Assembly: GCA_030068075.1 (NCBI GenBank)
Contig: CM057831.1
Location: forward strand, 13,621,370-13,685,369
Direction: 5' to 3'
DNA length: 64,000 nucleotides
Source of the DNA: Paguma larvata
Lineage: Eukaryota; Chordata; Mammalia; Carnivora; Viverridae
The notes below the pieces were generated by a model that worked only from the letters and a program-made list of their open reading frames with translations, had not been told where the DNA came from and searched no databases. Shown here in pieces: positions 59,941 to 64,000 of the stretch. The position numbers and the translations under genes are program-made. The first letter of the stretch is position 1; every line of letters begins with the position of its first letter.

Positions 59941-62913
59941 CACAGAATCCGAAGCAGGCTCCAGGCTCTGAGCTGTCAGCGTGGAGCCCGACGCGGGGCT
60001 CGAACACACAGACACGAGATCATGACCTGAGCCGAAGTCGGCGCTCAAGCGACCGAGCCACCCAGGCGCCCTGAGAGTCCGTGTTCTGTGTGGTCATGAA
60101 GACCGCAAACGTTGATGTCAAACAGGCCTGGGTGTCCTTTTTGGCTCCACCCTCATTAACTGGGTGCTTTTGGCAAAACGTTTAACTTTTCCGTCCCCTC
60201 CGTCCTCAGTTGGAAAACAGGACGGTAAAATCTCTCACAACACTGTCTTTGGAGGTTAATGTCGTACTTCTGCGTCAGGCGCTCTCGCTCAGGCCTCCAG
60301 GGAACGGTGGCCCACGGGGCCGTTCCCTGAGTGCGCACGCCTTTGCGTCCGGGGGCACTTGCTCCGGGCCGCCGAGGGCCCCTCCCGCTCCGAGGGCTCA
60401 CGGCCCTTCTCCCCGCCCCCCGGGCCCCTTCCAGAGCCCCTGTGCACGCGCTTCATGGACTTCGTCTGCAAGAACCGCCAGCAGTGCCTGTTCCACTCGA
60501 TGGTGTGTGACGGGATCGTGCAGTGCCGCGACGGCTCGGACGAGGACGCCTCCTTCGCAGGATGCCGTGAGTGGGGCGGACGGGGAGGGCATTTGCTCTT
60601 TCCTCTTGTTTCCACGTGGGGGCGCTACTCGAACGCGTCGGCGTGGCGGTAACCTGGCACCTCTCGGAGGAGGACATTTGCTCTTTCCTCTCGTTTCCAC
60701 GTGGGGGCGCTACTCCGAACGCGTCGGCGTGGCGGTAACCTGGAACCTTGGTCCTTGTCTAGCCCAAGACCCTGAGTTCCACAAGGTGTGCGACGAGTTC
60801 AGTTTCCAGTGCCAGAACGGAGTGTGCATCAGCCTGATCTGGAAGTGTGACGGCATGGACGACTGCGGCGACTACTCCGACGAGGCCAACTGCGGTGAGA
60901 CCCCGGCCCTTCGGCCTCCCGTCCCTGCCCTCCGCGTCTCGACTGTGGTTAGGGAGGCCGCGCTCAACACACTGCCGCGCAGGCTCTGCCTTCTCGGCTC
61001 TAGTTCCTGCCAGCGCGTGAGCGAGCCTCCGTGTAAGGAATCGAGTCTCGAAGTGGCAGCCTGCCCCCCCCAGTAGGCGGCGTGAGGGGGGGGTGTTTAT
61101 TCCCGTTCCTTTTCTTTCCCCAGCTGGGAAGTTCACATTATGTCTAAGGAATACGGTAGAGGAATTACGGTATATATTTTGGAGTATGCTTCCCTCTCCC
61201 CACGAAAAGTTACAGATCTCACAGTTTTTTTCTTTTTAAGTCTAAATTCCAGTTAGTTTACATGAAGTGTCGTCTTGGCTTCAGGAGTAGAACCCAGCAA
61301 TTCGTCTCTTACAGGTGACACCCAGTGCTCATCCCGACAAGTGCCCTCCTAACGCCCATCACCCATTTGGCCTATCCCCCCACTTCCCCTCCAGCAGCCC
61401 TCAGCGGGTTCTCTGTAGTTAAGAGTCGCTTATGGTTTGCCCCCCCTCTCTGTTTCTATCTTATTTTTCCTTCCCTTCCCCTGTGTTCATCTGTCGTGTT
61501 TCTTAAGTTCCACATATGAGCGAACAGATTCCACAGCTGAATAGAGTCATTGTCCCTGTTGGGGGATCGTCAGTAGTCAAGTCATCCCTTTGGCGAAGTG
61601 TCAAGAAGCGGGGTATTGTTCGGGAGACACAGAAGCCTCGCTCAGAGAAGCAGGGGCCGGGATCCAGGGAGCTGGGCTTCTGCGTGTGGATACGGGTGTT
61701 TCGTGCCGCCCGCCGCGTCCGGTCGGGTCGTGCAGGCTGCCCCCCGGTGCAGGGCCAGTGACTGACGGTGTGGCTTGTCTCCCCCAGAAAACCCCACGGA
61801 GGCCCCAAACTGCTCCCGATACTTCCAGTTCCAGTGCGAGAACGGCCACTGCATCCCCAACAGGTGGAAGTGTGATGGCGAGAACGACTGTGAGGACTGG
61901 TCCGACGAGAAGGACTGTGGAGGTGAGGGTCCCGCGGCGGCCCCCGGCCAGGGCTCACCAGCACGCCGCCCGTCTCTGCGCAGAGTGCAGTTTTGTGTCC
62001 TCACGGCCGGGCGTCTTGGTGATGGAGTTGGGGGGTTGCGTAATAACTCTCTGAGCTCTTTTCCGTCCCCTCCCTCTCTGAAAACCAGCGCGGCTGGTTT
62101 CTCCTGTGTCTAGGCATTTTGCAGGCCTCGGAAAGCGCTCTTGAGCCCGGCCGCTGCGGGCGTGGCCTGCGGACCGGCCTGGCGTCCGCATCTGCTTGGG
62201 GCTTGTTAGAGGCGCGGTGTCTGACCCCGCCCCGGGCTTCCTTTCTGAGTCAGAATCCGCATTTTAACAAGACCTCCTGATGATGCGTGGGCCTCACTAT
62301 GCCTGAGAAGCGCTGGCGTGGAACACAGGCTCCTTACTCCACTCTCTGGTGTTCGCATGTCTGGACGAGGTCTCGGGGGGTGCCGCAGTTGAGTTTTCGC
62401 CAGAACAGCGTTTAGCCTCGGCAGGATGAATTCTCTCACCCTATCGGTGGGTTCAGAGCAAAAGCACTGAGCCCCTCCTGAGCAAGAGCAAACTCATTCA
62501 AATACTAGCCCAAAGCAAACACAATAGGATCGGTGTATCTGCCCCAAGAAAGGGAAAAGATCGCAGTCTATTCTGATCCCCCCCGTTATAAATGATTCTT
62601 AGAAGAGCTGCTATTCAGAGCCATGCCTGACGCTGGCCTCCCTACGCCGGTGCAGCTAAAACTGGGACCTCCACGCTAAGCGCGGGACGCACTGTGGTCT
62701 GAGATCACGGCTTCCTGTAACACTCTGGCTTTTCTGGCTCGCTTGTGTTTTGCTCAGATTTGCACATCCTTCCCTCCCCTACTCCCGGGCCCTCCACGTG
62801 TCTGCCCAACTACTACCGCTGCAGCAGTGGGGCGTGCGTGATGGACAGCTGGGTGTGTGATGGGTACCGAGACTGTGCAGACGGCTCGGACGAGGAAGCC
62901 TGCCCCTCGCCTG
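5762..62913 (+). CDS. SORL1: SORL1 coding span (partial gene, 20 internal exons)
   Basis: SORL1/SorLA is a type I membrane sorting receptor. With retromer it moves cargo, notably the amyloid precursor protein, between Golgi and endosomes. Twenty exons joined by GT-AG introns read through a VPS10 end, 10CC module, five YWTD-type motifs, an EGF-like domain and nine LDLR class A repeats. That order is unique to SorLA: LRP-type receptors lack VPS10, and the other VPS10 receptors lack the LDLR modules. The sequence agrees almost residue for residue with human SORL1 as I remember it. No start or stop codon falls in the window. Single-base frameshifts in the exons at 19822 and 40602 are described there. 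Retained introns rule out a processed pseudogene. Identity is very secure; the human exon numbers (about 12-31) are from memory. Confidence 0.97.
6506..6722 (+). mobile_element. Feliform CAN-SINE (sense)
   Basis: Head 'gggctcctgggtagctcag', tail 'aaaaagtaaataaacatt'. Tail-to-tail with the next SINE. Confidence 0.93.
6723..6942 (-). mobile_element. Feliform CAN-SINE
   Basis: It forms an inverted pair with 6506-6722, with no spacer. Confidence 0.92.
8591..8788 (-). mobile_element. Feliform CAN-SINE
   Basis: The head ends 'gccactcagggtgcccc', with one extra G. Confidence 0.92.
9406..9614 (+). mobile_element. Feliform CAN-SINE (sense)
   Basis: Starts 'ggggctcctgggtggctcgg'; ends 'aaataaacgttaaaaaaa'. 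Confidence 0.93.
11830..12400 (-). mobile_element. LINE-1 3' region, antisense
   Basis: Two L1-type blocks are seen: 'tcaccccagaaaatccct' to 'tttttgagattctatctat', then 'gtatagctgacatacac' to 'ccatctgtcaccataca'. Confidence 0.68.
12415..12622 (-). mobile_element. Feliform CAN-SINE with target-site duplication
   Basis: Direct repeats of ggtagtagta...ttttta flank it at about 12389-12404 and 12623-12640. Confidence 0.92.
12640..12862 (-). mobile_element. Feliform CAN-SINE
   Basis: Follows the previous SINE within 20 bp. Carries an internal (GA)n run. Confidence 0.9.
12885..12929 (+). repeat. (ATTT)n microsatellite
   Basis: ATTT units between two SINEs. Confidence 0.93.
12976..13177 (-). mobile_element. 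Feliform CAN-SINE
   Basis: The head ends 'gccacccagacgcccc'. An (ATTT)n tract lies upstream. Confidence 0.92.
13735..14130 (-). mobile_element. Carnivore-type LINE-1 3' end, antisense
   Basis: 'gtgctcatccccacaag', 'tatagttaagagtctctta' and 'aaattccacatataagtg' are hallmarks of the carnivore L1 3' end. It is related to 61225-61535. Confidence 0.75.
14569..14768 (-). mobile_element. Feliform CAN-SINE
   Basis: Antisense copy with a small deletion in the 'cacagagctcgaac' part. Confidence 0.91.
16864..17060 (-). mobile_element. Feliform CAN-SINE
   Basis: Diverged copy; the head reads 'gagccgcccaggagcccc'. Confidence 0.88.
18136..18314 (+). CDS. SORL1: SORL1 exon: VPS10 propeller end with Asp-box
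   Basis: This 179-bp exon runs from acceptor TTTGGCAG to donor GTAAGC. It encodes an Asp-box-like motif, STNEGEIW, followed by [20 protein letters not shown] and the segment ending in VNATGALG. These are the last strands of the VPS10 propeller. NAT is a likely N-glycosylation site. One base completes the codon begun at 5850, and one base (G) is left for the glycine finished at 19822, so both junctions keep frame. As I recall it, human SORL1 has Thr where this sequence has Ile in the Asp-box. Confidence 0.95.
18315..19821 (+). other. SORL1: SORL1 intron, 1.5 kb
   Basis: No SINE and no other repeat was recognised. The sequence is fairly rich in CpG towards the 3' end (about 19670-19800). Nothing else is supported. 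Confidence 0.8.
19822..20009 (+). CDS. SORL1: SORL1 exon: 10CC module, first half, with a +1 C frameshift
   Basis: The exon runs from acceptor TTTTCCTCAG to donor GTGGGT. It reads [20 protein letters not shown], then [14 protein letters not shown] in frame. A run of five C (19923-19927) then moves the reading frame by one, and it hits TAA at 19941-19943. The family sequence ([20 protein letters not shown]...) resumes at once in the neighbouring frame and continues to the donor. Length is 188 bp, whereas the phases of both neighbours require 187. The module packs against the VPS10 propeller and supplies Cys 1-6 of its ten cysteines. Either the assembly has an extra C or this is a true loss-of-function allele; the error is more likely. 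Confidence 0.93.
20010..23615 (+). other. SORL1: SORL1 intron, 3.6 kb
   Basis: It holds one antisense SINE (20114-20309), inserted in MIR-like sequence (to about 20430), and a stretch at 20660-21060 that resembles old LINE-2-type sequence (uncertain). I see nothing recognisable in 21060-23615 apart from short A/T runs. Confidence 0.8.
20114..20309 (-). mobile_element. Feliform CAN-SINE
   Basis: Almost no poly-T is left at the tail side. Only 105 bp after the donor at 20009. Confidence 0.91.
23616..23744 (+). CDS. SORL1: SORL1 exon: 10CC module, second part
   Basis: This 129-bp exon lies between acceptor CCTTTTCAG and donor GTGCGT. Its first base finishes the Cys codon begun at 20008-20009, and it leaves two bases at the end. 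The reading is [20 protein letters not shown], then a stretch including [19 protein letters not shown]. It supplies Cys 6-8 of the ten-cysteine module that clamps the VPS10 propeller. The frame is open throughout. Confidence 0.95.
24076..24321 (-). mobile_element. Feliform CAN-SINE with target-site duplication
   Basis: Flanked by gcccagtgtaattat (24061-24075) and gcccagtggaattat (after 24321). The tail is expanded to (TTA)n. Confidence 0.94.
24082..24132 (+). repeat. (TTA)n microsatellite, about 17 units
   Basis: Uninterrupted TTA repeat at the tail side of a SINE. Confidence 0.97.
24493..24578 (+). CDS. SORL1: SORL1 exon: 10CC module end
   Basis: This 86-bp exon follows a G-rich stretch ending in GTGACAG and stops at donor GTAAGA. 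It reads [20 protein letters not shown], then EVVPCPLA, giving the last two cysteines of the 10CC module. One trailing base (G) joins AG of the exon at 28522 to make Glu. The acceptor lacks a clear pyrimidine tract: a run of G lies just upstream, so recognition may depend on the exon. The unusual acceptor is seen in the sequence; its effect is not known. Confidence 0.94.
25507..25719 (-). mobile_element. Feliform CAN-SINE
   Basis: Near full-length, with flanking cctcctgctc / cctcttgctc. Confidence 0.93.
25773..25802 (+). repeat. (GTG)n microsatellite, 10 units
   Basis: Perfect GTG tract. Confidence 0.97.
26425..26631 (-). mobile_element. Feliform CAN-SINE with target-site duplication
   Basis: Direct repeat ctgggcatcattttt on both sides (about 26414 and 26632). 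Confidence 0.94.
27146..27344 (+). mobile_element. Feliform CAN-SINE (sense) with target-site duplication
   Basis: Flanked by aaaaattgtatgtag and aaaaattgtacgtag. Confidence 0.93.
27738..27965 (+). repeat. MIR element
   Basis: It runs from 'ggcagcattgtgtggtg' through 'tcgtgtgacctcggg' to 'tttgtaaaatcgtaaaatt', the MIR order. Confidence 0.75.
28522..28694 (+). CDS. SORL1: SORL1 exon: start of YWTD beta-propeller
   Basis: This 173-bp exon lies between acceptor TGTCCGCGCAG and donor GTGCGT and ends in phase 0. It reads [20 protein letters not shown], followed by [20 protein letters not shown] and a blade motif [18 protein letters not shown] is the variant YWTD signature of LDLR class B repeats. 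The class B repeats form a six-bladed propeller C-terminal to the VPS10/10CC unit. In the LDL receptor the matching propeller drives ligand release at endosomal pH; for SorLA that role is inferred. Confidence 0.96.
28695..29781 (+). other. SORL1: SORL1 intron, 1.1 kb
   Basis: Unique-looking sequence with a G-rich run at about 29297-29325. No SINE or other mobile element was recognised. Confidence 0.8.
29782..29913 (+). CDS. SORL1: SORL1 exon: YWTD propeller blade
   Basis: Exactly 44 codons (132 bp, phase 0 at both ends) lie between acceptor TGCCTTCAG and donor GTACGT. The exon reads [20 protein letters not shown], then a blade ending [17 protein letters not shown] is a likely N-glycosylation site, and YWVD is the blade signature. 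A phase 0-0 exon of this length could be skipped without changing frame. Confidence 0.95.
30310..30440. repeat. MIR/L2-type fragment split by a SINE
   Basis: 'ttcctatgtgccaagc' and 'atttacctctcacaac' fit the MIR/L2 pattern. The element continues after the SINE at about 30663. Confidence 0.55.
30441..30647 (-). mobile_element. Feliform CAN-SINE with target-site duplication
   Basis: Flanked by aacagtaggtactctt and aacagtggttactctt. Splits a MIR/L2-type repeat. Confidence 0.94.
31815..32035 (-). mobile_element. Feliform CAN-SINE with target-site duplication
   Basis: Flanked by ctgtggagactctt at 31801-31814 and 32036-32049. Confidence 0.94.
32429..32520 (+). CDS. SORL1: SORL1 exon: YWTD propeller blade
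   Basis: This 92-bp exon has a strong acceptor: ten C and about a dozen T precede GCCAG. The donor is GTAAGT. It encodes [20 protein letters not shown], then [11 protein letters not shown], a blade strand set between two YWTD motifs. NSS is a likely N-glycosylation site. Two trailing bases are completed by the first base at 33774. Confidence 0.95.
32521..33773 (+). other. SORL1: SORL1 intron, 1.25 kb
   Basis: The AT-rich part at 33110-33640 has short matches to L1 3'-region sequence, such as the 'ctgggtcaagaag' stretch near 33602, and a TATA/CATA-rich patch near 33430-33510. No SINE is present. Confidence 0.75.
33774..34020 (+). CDS. SORL1: SORL1 exon: YWTD propeller, two blades
   Basis: This is the largest exon seen (247 bp), from acceptor TTTTGACCAG to donor GTGGGG. 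It carries two class B motifs: [20 protein letters not shown] near the start and [18 protein letters not shown] in the middle. It ends [16 protein letters not shown] and YWTD give the propeller signature. GTGGGG is a weak match to the donor consensus. Human AD-linked missense variants are known in this region of SORL1, but none is assessed here. Confidence 0.96.
34021..34626 (+). other. SORL1: SORL1 intron, 0.6 kb
   Basis: Short intron without a recognised repeat. Nothing else is seen. Confidence 0.85.
34627..34765 (+). CDS. SORL1: SORL1 exon: last YWTD blade
   Basis: This 139-bp exon lies between acceptor TTTTCTAG and donor GTAAGC. It encodes [20 protein letters not shown], then a segment ending [16 protein letters not shown] that closes the six-bladed propeller. 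YWDD is a variant class B motif. A (TC)n microsatellite starts 22 bp after the exon. The trailing G is completed by GA at 40602. Confidence 0.95.
34788..34834 (+). repeat. (CT)n microsatellite
   Basis: About 23 perfect CT units, starting 22 bp after the donor at 34765. Confidence 0.97.
36910..37160. repeat. MIR/L2-type fragment
   Basis: 'acttacatttattaagga' followed by 'tttccattttgtagacga' gives the MIR/L2 order. Confidence 0.5.
37235..37454 (-). mobile_element. Feliform CAN-SINE
   Basis: Near consensus, with ggaagtact on both sides. Confidence 0.93.
38246..38438 (+). mobile_element. Feliform CAN-SINE (sense)
   Basis: Starts 'ggggcgcctgggtggctccg'. Flanked by agaaccccatttc / agagccccacttt. 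Confidence 0.93.
40130..40600 (+). promoter_or_regulatory. Possible intronic CpG-rich segment
   Basis: GC-rich with many CpG, such as ccgccgccgcgg, directly upstream of the EGF exon. No counts were computed, and promoter or enhancer activity is not shown. Confidence 0.3.
40602..40774 (+). CDS. SORL1: SORL1 exon: EGF-like domain, with a -1 frameshift
   Basis: The exon runs from acceptor TTCTCTCCAG to donor GTGTGT. It reads [20 protein letters not shown], then SKSCRCP. One base is missing at TGTCCGACGG (40676-40685), where the family needs TGTCC plus seven bases before the Val codon. The reading continues in the neighbouring frame as [20 protein letters not shown] and ends NNTCVKE. Length is 173 bp; the flanking phases require 174. 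This EGF-like module links the YWTD propeller to the class A cluster. As for the exon at 19822, a homopolymer error (CC for CCC) is more likely than a true mutation. Confidence 0.93.
40795..40862 (+). repeat. C/T-only tract
   Basis: Imperfect CCCTCC-type tract, 20 bp after the EGF-exon donor. Confidence 0.9.
41031..41254 (-). mobile_element. Feliform CAN-SINE, first of three in a row
   Basis: Long poly-T tail; head 'gccacccaggcgccc'. Confidence 0.92.
41266..41483 (-). mobile_element. Feliform CAN-SINE, second of three
   Basis: Head 'gccactcaggcgccc'. About 12 bp from its neighbours. Confidence 0.91.
41490..41670 (-). mobile_element. Feliform CAN-SINE, third of three
   Basis: Shortened copy; cttctgcctctt before 41031 recurs after 41670, as if the block built up in one target. 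Confidence 0.9.
42230..42440 (+). mobile_element. Feliform CAN-SINE (sense)
   Basis: Head 'gtgtgcctgtgtgactcag', A-rich tail 'aaaataaataaatacactt'. Confidence 0.91.
43142..43255 (+). CDS. SORL1: SORL1 exon: LDLR class A repeat 1
   Basis: This 114-bp exon (phase 1 at both ends) has acceptor GCCGGCCAG and donor GTGAGT. It reads [20 protein letters not shown], then [18 protein letters not shown]. The six cysteines and the calcium-binding acidic cluster (D-x-D-N-D-C...SDE) of a class A repeat are all present. This is the first of a cluster of 11 such repeats in SorLA that contributes to binding amyloid precursor protein. Confidence 0.96.
43256..46908 (+). other. SORL1: SORL1 intron, 3.65 kb
   Basis: No SINE is present, which is unusual at this length. 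44000-44440 has weak resemblance to old LINE-2-type sequence. A G-run sits at 45657-45668 and a T/G-rich tract at 46790-46835 precedes the acceptor. Confidence 0.8.
46909..47031 (+). CDS. SORL1: SORL1 exon: LDLR class A repeat 2
   Basis: This 123-bp exon lies between acceptor CATTTTAG and donor GTAAGG. It reads [20 protein letters not shown], then [21 protein letters not shown], with six cysteines and an intact acidic calcium site. A (CTTT)n microsatellite and an antisense SINE follow within about 80-180 bp of the donor. Confidence 0.96.
47111..47210 (+). repeat. (CTTT)n / CTTC microsatellite
   Basis: About 100 bp of C/T tetranucleotide repeat, the last half perfect. It begins 79 bp after the donor at 47031. 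Confidence 0.97.
47211..47418 (-). mobile_element. Feliform CAN-SINE
   Basis: Preceded directly by (CTTT)n, which probably grew from its A-tail. Confidence 0.92.
48675..48895 (-). mobile_element. Feliform CAN-SINE
   Basis: Its head faces the head of the sense SINE at 48923. Confidence 0.93.
48923..49140 (+). mobile_element. Feliform CAN-SINE (sense) with target-site duplication
   Basis: Flanked by aattccatttga on both sides (about 48911 and 49144). Confidence 0.92.
49712..49831 (+). CDS. SORL1: SORL1 exon: LDLR class A repeat 3
   Basis: This 120-bp exon lies between acceptor CTCACCTGCAG and donor GTCAGT. It reads [20 protein letters not shown], then [22 protein letters not shown] is a possible N-glycosylation site, and the DGDNDC...DWSDE motif is the canonical calcium cage. 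Phase is 1-1. Confidence 0.96.
50150..50379 (-). mobile_element. Feliform CAN-SINE
   Basis: Internal (GA)n expansion near 50212-50240. Confidence 0.92.
52340..53330. mobile_element. L1/HAL1-like old LINE, interrupted by a SINE
   Basis: Phrases such as 'caattctcttttcagctga' and 'gaatttctttctggttcc' resemble the L1/HAL1 relic also present at 3625-5160. The SINE at 52999-53184 lies inside it. Confidence 0.5.
52999..53184 (-). mobile_element. Feliform CAN-SINE
   Basis: Diverged copy inside the L1/HAL1-like element. Flanked by ccatgactata / ccacgactata. Confidence 0.9.
54766..55193 (+). repeat. Dispersed 0.42-kb duplication, copy B
   Basis: Partner of 2190-2612. Here the sequence continues without a break into MIR-like sequence (to about 55345), so this copy looks like the parent. 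Confidence 0.88.
55120..55345 (+). repeat. MIR element
   Basis: MIR-like core with 'gagggcaagtttcttc' and 'ctcatctgtagatgagg'. Its start lies inside copy B of the dispersed duplication. Confidence 0.65.
55557..55682 (+). CDS. SORL1: SORL1 exon: LDLR class A repeat 4
   Basis: This 126-bp exon lies between acceptor TTCTGCCGACAG and donor GTAAAT. It encodes [20 protein letters not shown], then [22 protein letters not shown]. The donor GTAAAT lacks the usual +5 G, which is unusual among these exons. It sits between a MIR element upstream and a long repeat-bearing intron downstream. Confidence 0.95.
55683..58497 (+). other. SORL1: SORL1 intron, 2.8 kb
   Basis: It contains an old interspersed repeat (56440-57000) related to the one at 3020-3385, and AT-rich L1-like stretches at about 57000-57500 and 57930-58385 (low certainty). 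No SINE is present. Confidence 0.78.
56440..57000. repeat. Old interspersed repeat, same family as 3020-3385
   Basis: 'tctgactgaccagct', 'tttgctagaatggctcac' and 'agaattcaggg' match the other copy. Divergence is much higher than in the 2190/54766 duplication, so the two events are separate. Confidence 0.55.
58498..58605 (+). CDS. SORL1: SORL1 exon: LDLR class A repeat 5
   Basis: At 108 bp this is the shortest class A exon here, with acceptor TTGCATTTCAG and donor GTGAGT. It reads [20 protein letters not shown], then [19 protein letters not shown] is a likely N-glycosylation site. A G-run lies about 25 bp into the following intron. The frame is open and the phase is 1-1. Confidence 0.96.
58938..59149 (-). 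mobile_element. Feliform CAN-SINE
   Basis: Head ends 'gccacccgggcgccc'. Confidence 0.92.
59841..60072 (-). mobile_element. Feliform CAN-SINE with target-site duplication
   Basis: Flanked by gagagtccgtattct and gagagtccgtgttct. Internal (AG)n run at about 59908-59936. Confidence 0.94.
60435..60566 (+). CDS. SORL1: SORL1 exon: LDLR class A repeat 6
   Basis: This 132-bp exon lies between acceptor CCCTTCCAG and donor GTGAGT. It encodes [20 protein letters not shown], then [24 protein letters not shown], with six cysteines and an intact acidic site. It is separated from the next exon by only 196 bp. Confidence 0.96.
60567..60762 (+). other. SORL1: SORL1 mini-intron, 196 bp
   Basis: This is the shortest intron in the window. 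Most of it is an imperfect tandem duplication with an 85-bp period (copies at 60590-60657 and 60675-60743). Confidence 0.92.
60590..60743 (+). repeat. Tandem duplication, two 68/69-bp copies, 85-bp period
   Basis: Copies 60590-60657 and 60675-60743 differ by one C/T change and one inserted C. A 17-bp spacer, cacctctcggaggagga, separates them. Confidence 0.93.
60763..60894 (+). CDS. SORL1: SORL1 exon: LDLR class A repeat 7
   Basis: This 132-bp exon lies between acceptor CCTTGTCTAG and donor GTGAGA. It reads [20 protein letters not shown], then [24 protein letters not shown]. Phase is 1-1, and the calcium-binding DGMDDC...YSDE motif is intact. It is paired closely with the repeat-6 exon in a CpG-rich block. 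Confidence 0.96.
60895..61787 (+). other. SORL1: SORL1 intron, 0.9 kb
   Basis: It carries an antisense carnivore-type L1 3' fragment (61225-61535). The rest is unique. Confidence 0.83.
61225..61535 (-). mobile_element. Carnivore-type LINE-1 3' end, antisense
   Basis: It has the same block order as 13735-14130: 'ccagttagtttacatga', 'cagtgctcatcccgacaag', 'gtagttaagagtcgctta' and 'ttccacatatgagcga'. Confidence 0.78.
61788..61922 (+). CDS. SORL1: SORL1 exon: LDLR class A repeat 8
   Basis: This 135-bp exon lies between acceptor TCTCCCCCAG and donor GTGAGG. It reads [20 protein letters not shown], then [25 protein letters not shown]. Six cysteines and the acidic site are present, and NCS may be glycosylated. 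The human sequence as I remember it has R and G where this one has G and E in the CDGENDCED stretch, both outside the cysteine frame. Confidence 0.96.
61923..62757 (+). other. SORL1: SORL1 intron, 0.8 kb
   Basis: No recognised repeat or exon. Confidence 0.82.
62758..62913 (+). CDS. SORL1: SORL1 exon: LDLR class A repeat 9
   Basis: This 156-bp exon lies between acceptor TTTTGCTCAG and donor GTGAGT. A short linker, [12 protein letters not shown], precedes the repeat: [20 protein letters not shown], then [20 protein letters not shown]. Phase is 1-1. It is the last exon visible; repeats 10 and 11 and the fibronectin III domains must lie beyond 64000. Confidence 0.96.
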
Positions 62914-64000
62914 GTGAGTGCCGGCCCCGCCCTCTCCTGTGGCACCTGCTTCTGTGGAGTACACCCTCGGGGGTACGCCCTGGGCGCAGCGTCTCCGGGC
63001 TCAGTGTCCCCTGCCTTCTGGGATCCTGCACTCGGTAGCCAGGCTGCTGCTCACTTCCAGAGCAGGGAGACCCGTGGAACTCAAAAGCGGAGTGTCTCTT
63101 CTCCTATAACTGCCTTTTGATCTTCCTGCACGAAGAGGCCAGCCACCCTGCTTTCCACCCTGGCTGCGGCCGGGCCACCTTTGCTTCCTTCTCCGCAGGA
63201 AATTACAACAGGAATTACAGGGGAAGTGTTTGTGTGTGTGTTACACTCCCAGAGGGGAGAGTCCGGTTTTCCTGCCTGCTCGCTGGCGGCCCTCCTCCTA
63301 AAGGAGGGTGAGCACTGCCATCTAGTGGCCGAACACAGAGAGGCATCTGAACGTGTGGGCAGTAACCATATGGCTGGAGGCAGGGGGGGCGGGGGGGGGC
63401 AGGGGGGTGGGGGGGTGGGGGTGGGGGTTAAACCCTGAGACCCCTGTCTAGTGCGTGCCCTTGACTGAAGGAAAGACAGAGGTAAGGGTGCTGTGTTCTT
63501 TCCTCAGCGGGATTCTATCGCCAACTCGGTTTATAATGAGAGAATGGACAGTTGCTCGCTGTGCTTCGCAAATCCTTTTCCTAGCCGACTTCTAGGTCAA
63601 CACTCATTTTCCTCCTTCAAGGCTCCATCCATCCCATTGCCTCACTGTTTAACATGGTCAGTGGTTTCCTCTTGTCCTGAAGATAGATCCCAGCCCTCGA
63701 GTCCTGTTTCCAAGGCCCTTCCTTGCCCGCCATTGCTTGGCGCTTCTGCCAAGCCGGGTTCCTCCTCCTCCTCCTCTCTGGACAAACCCGTTTCTTCTCT
63801 GCCGATATTCCTTCAGCGGGGTTTCTGCCTCACCAGAGACCTCCGTCCTCCGTGACCTTGTCCTCCTCCTCCTTCCCCCCTCCGTGAAACCCACCGTCCA
63901 TCATAGCAAACGGAGGCGTGGATTTTGTGGCCAAAAGAGACCTTGTTGTGTCCTCGGTACTTATCAAAGAACGTATGGAACAAAGACCGCCTGTAAGGGA
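62914..64000 (+). other. SORL1: SORL1 intron (5' part)
   Basis: The exon for class A repeat 10 was not found in this stretch. A G-rich tract is at 63382-63428. Nothing else is recognised. Confidence 0.8.
63382..63428 (+). repeat. G-rich tract, G-quadruplex potential
   Basis: At least six runs of five or more G separated by single C, A or T bases, in a 47-bp stretch. Confidence 0.9.

Larger units (their letters stand above)
58606..60434 (+). other. SORL1: SORL1 intron, 1.8 kb
   Basis: A G-run (58634-58649) lies just after the donor. Antisense SINEs are at 58938-59149 and 59841-60072. The last 200 bp are GC- and CpG-rich. Confidence 0.83.

Noticed and set aside
5762..62913. SORL1 copy as a pseudogene because of two frameshifts
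   Set aside because: All introns, splice sites and 18 other exons are intact, which fits a working gene with two single-base consensus errors better than a decayed copy.

Overview
The window is nuclear DNA from a carnivore, most likely a cat-family (felid) species. It carries about 36 copies, mostly antisense, of a tRNA-headed SINE whose head (GGGGCGCCTGGGTGGCTCAG) and CT-rich, AATAAA-type tail match the feliform CAN-SINE (SINEC_Fc type). It also has carnivore-type LINE-1 3' ends, MIR fragments and long GT-AG introns. The exact species cannot be read from the sequence.

One gene is supported: the middle of SORL1 (sortilin-related receptor, SorLA/LR11), on the + strand. Twenty coding exons lie between 5762 and 62913. 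In order they encode the end of the VPS10 beta-propeller (5762-5850, 18136-18314), the ten-cysteine 10CC module (19822-24578), the YWTD (LDLR class B) beta-propeller (28522-34765), the EGF-like domain (40602-40774) and nine LDLR class A / complement-type repeats, one per exon (43142-62913). The gene starts upstream of the window. The last two class A repeats, the fibronectin III cassette, the membrane span and the tail lie downstream. By order and remembered human structure these are probably human exons 12-31 of 48; that numbering is from memory.

Every intron is GT-AG and all exon phases fit together, with two exceptions. The exon at 19822-20009 has one extra C in a C-run, and the exon at 40602-40774 lacks one base at a C-run. 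Each would frameshift the protein while everything around it stays intact. Uncorrected homopolymer errors are the likeliest cause, but a real allele cannot be excluded.

The rest is intronic. Layout: 1-5761 intron with L1/HAL1-like sequence and SINEs; 5851-18135 the largest intron (12.3 kb); 18-35 kb ten exons of propeller and 10CC; 34.8-40.6 kb long intron; 40.6-62.9 kb EGF and class A exons; 62914-64000 start of another intron. Apart from repeats the introns show a dispersed 0.42-kb duplication (2190-2612 and 54766-55193), an 85-bp tandem duplication inside a 196-bp intron, two inverted SINE pairs, and several microsatellites close to splice donors. I found no second gene, no intact tRNA or other RNA gene, and no recognisable provirus.
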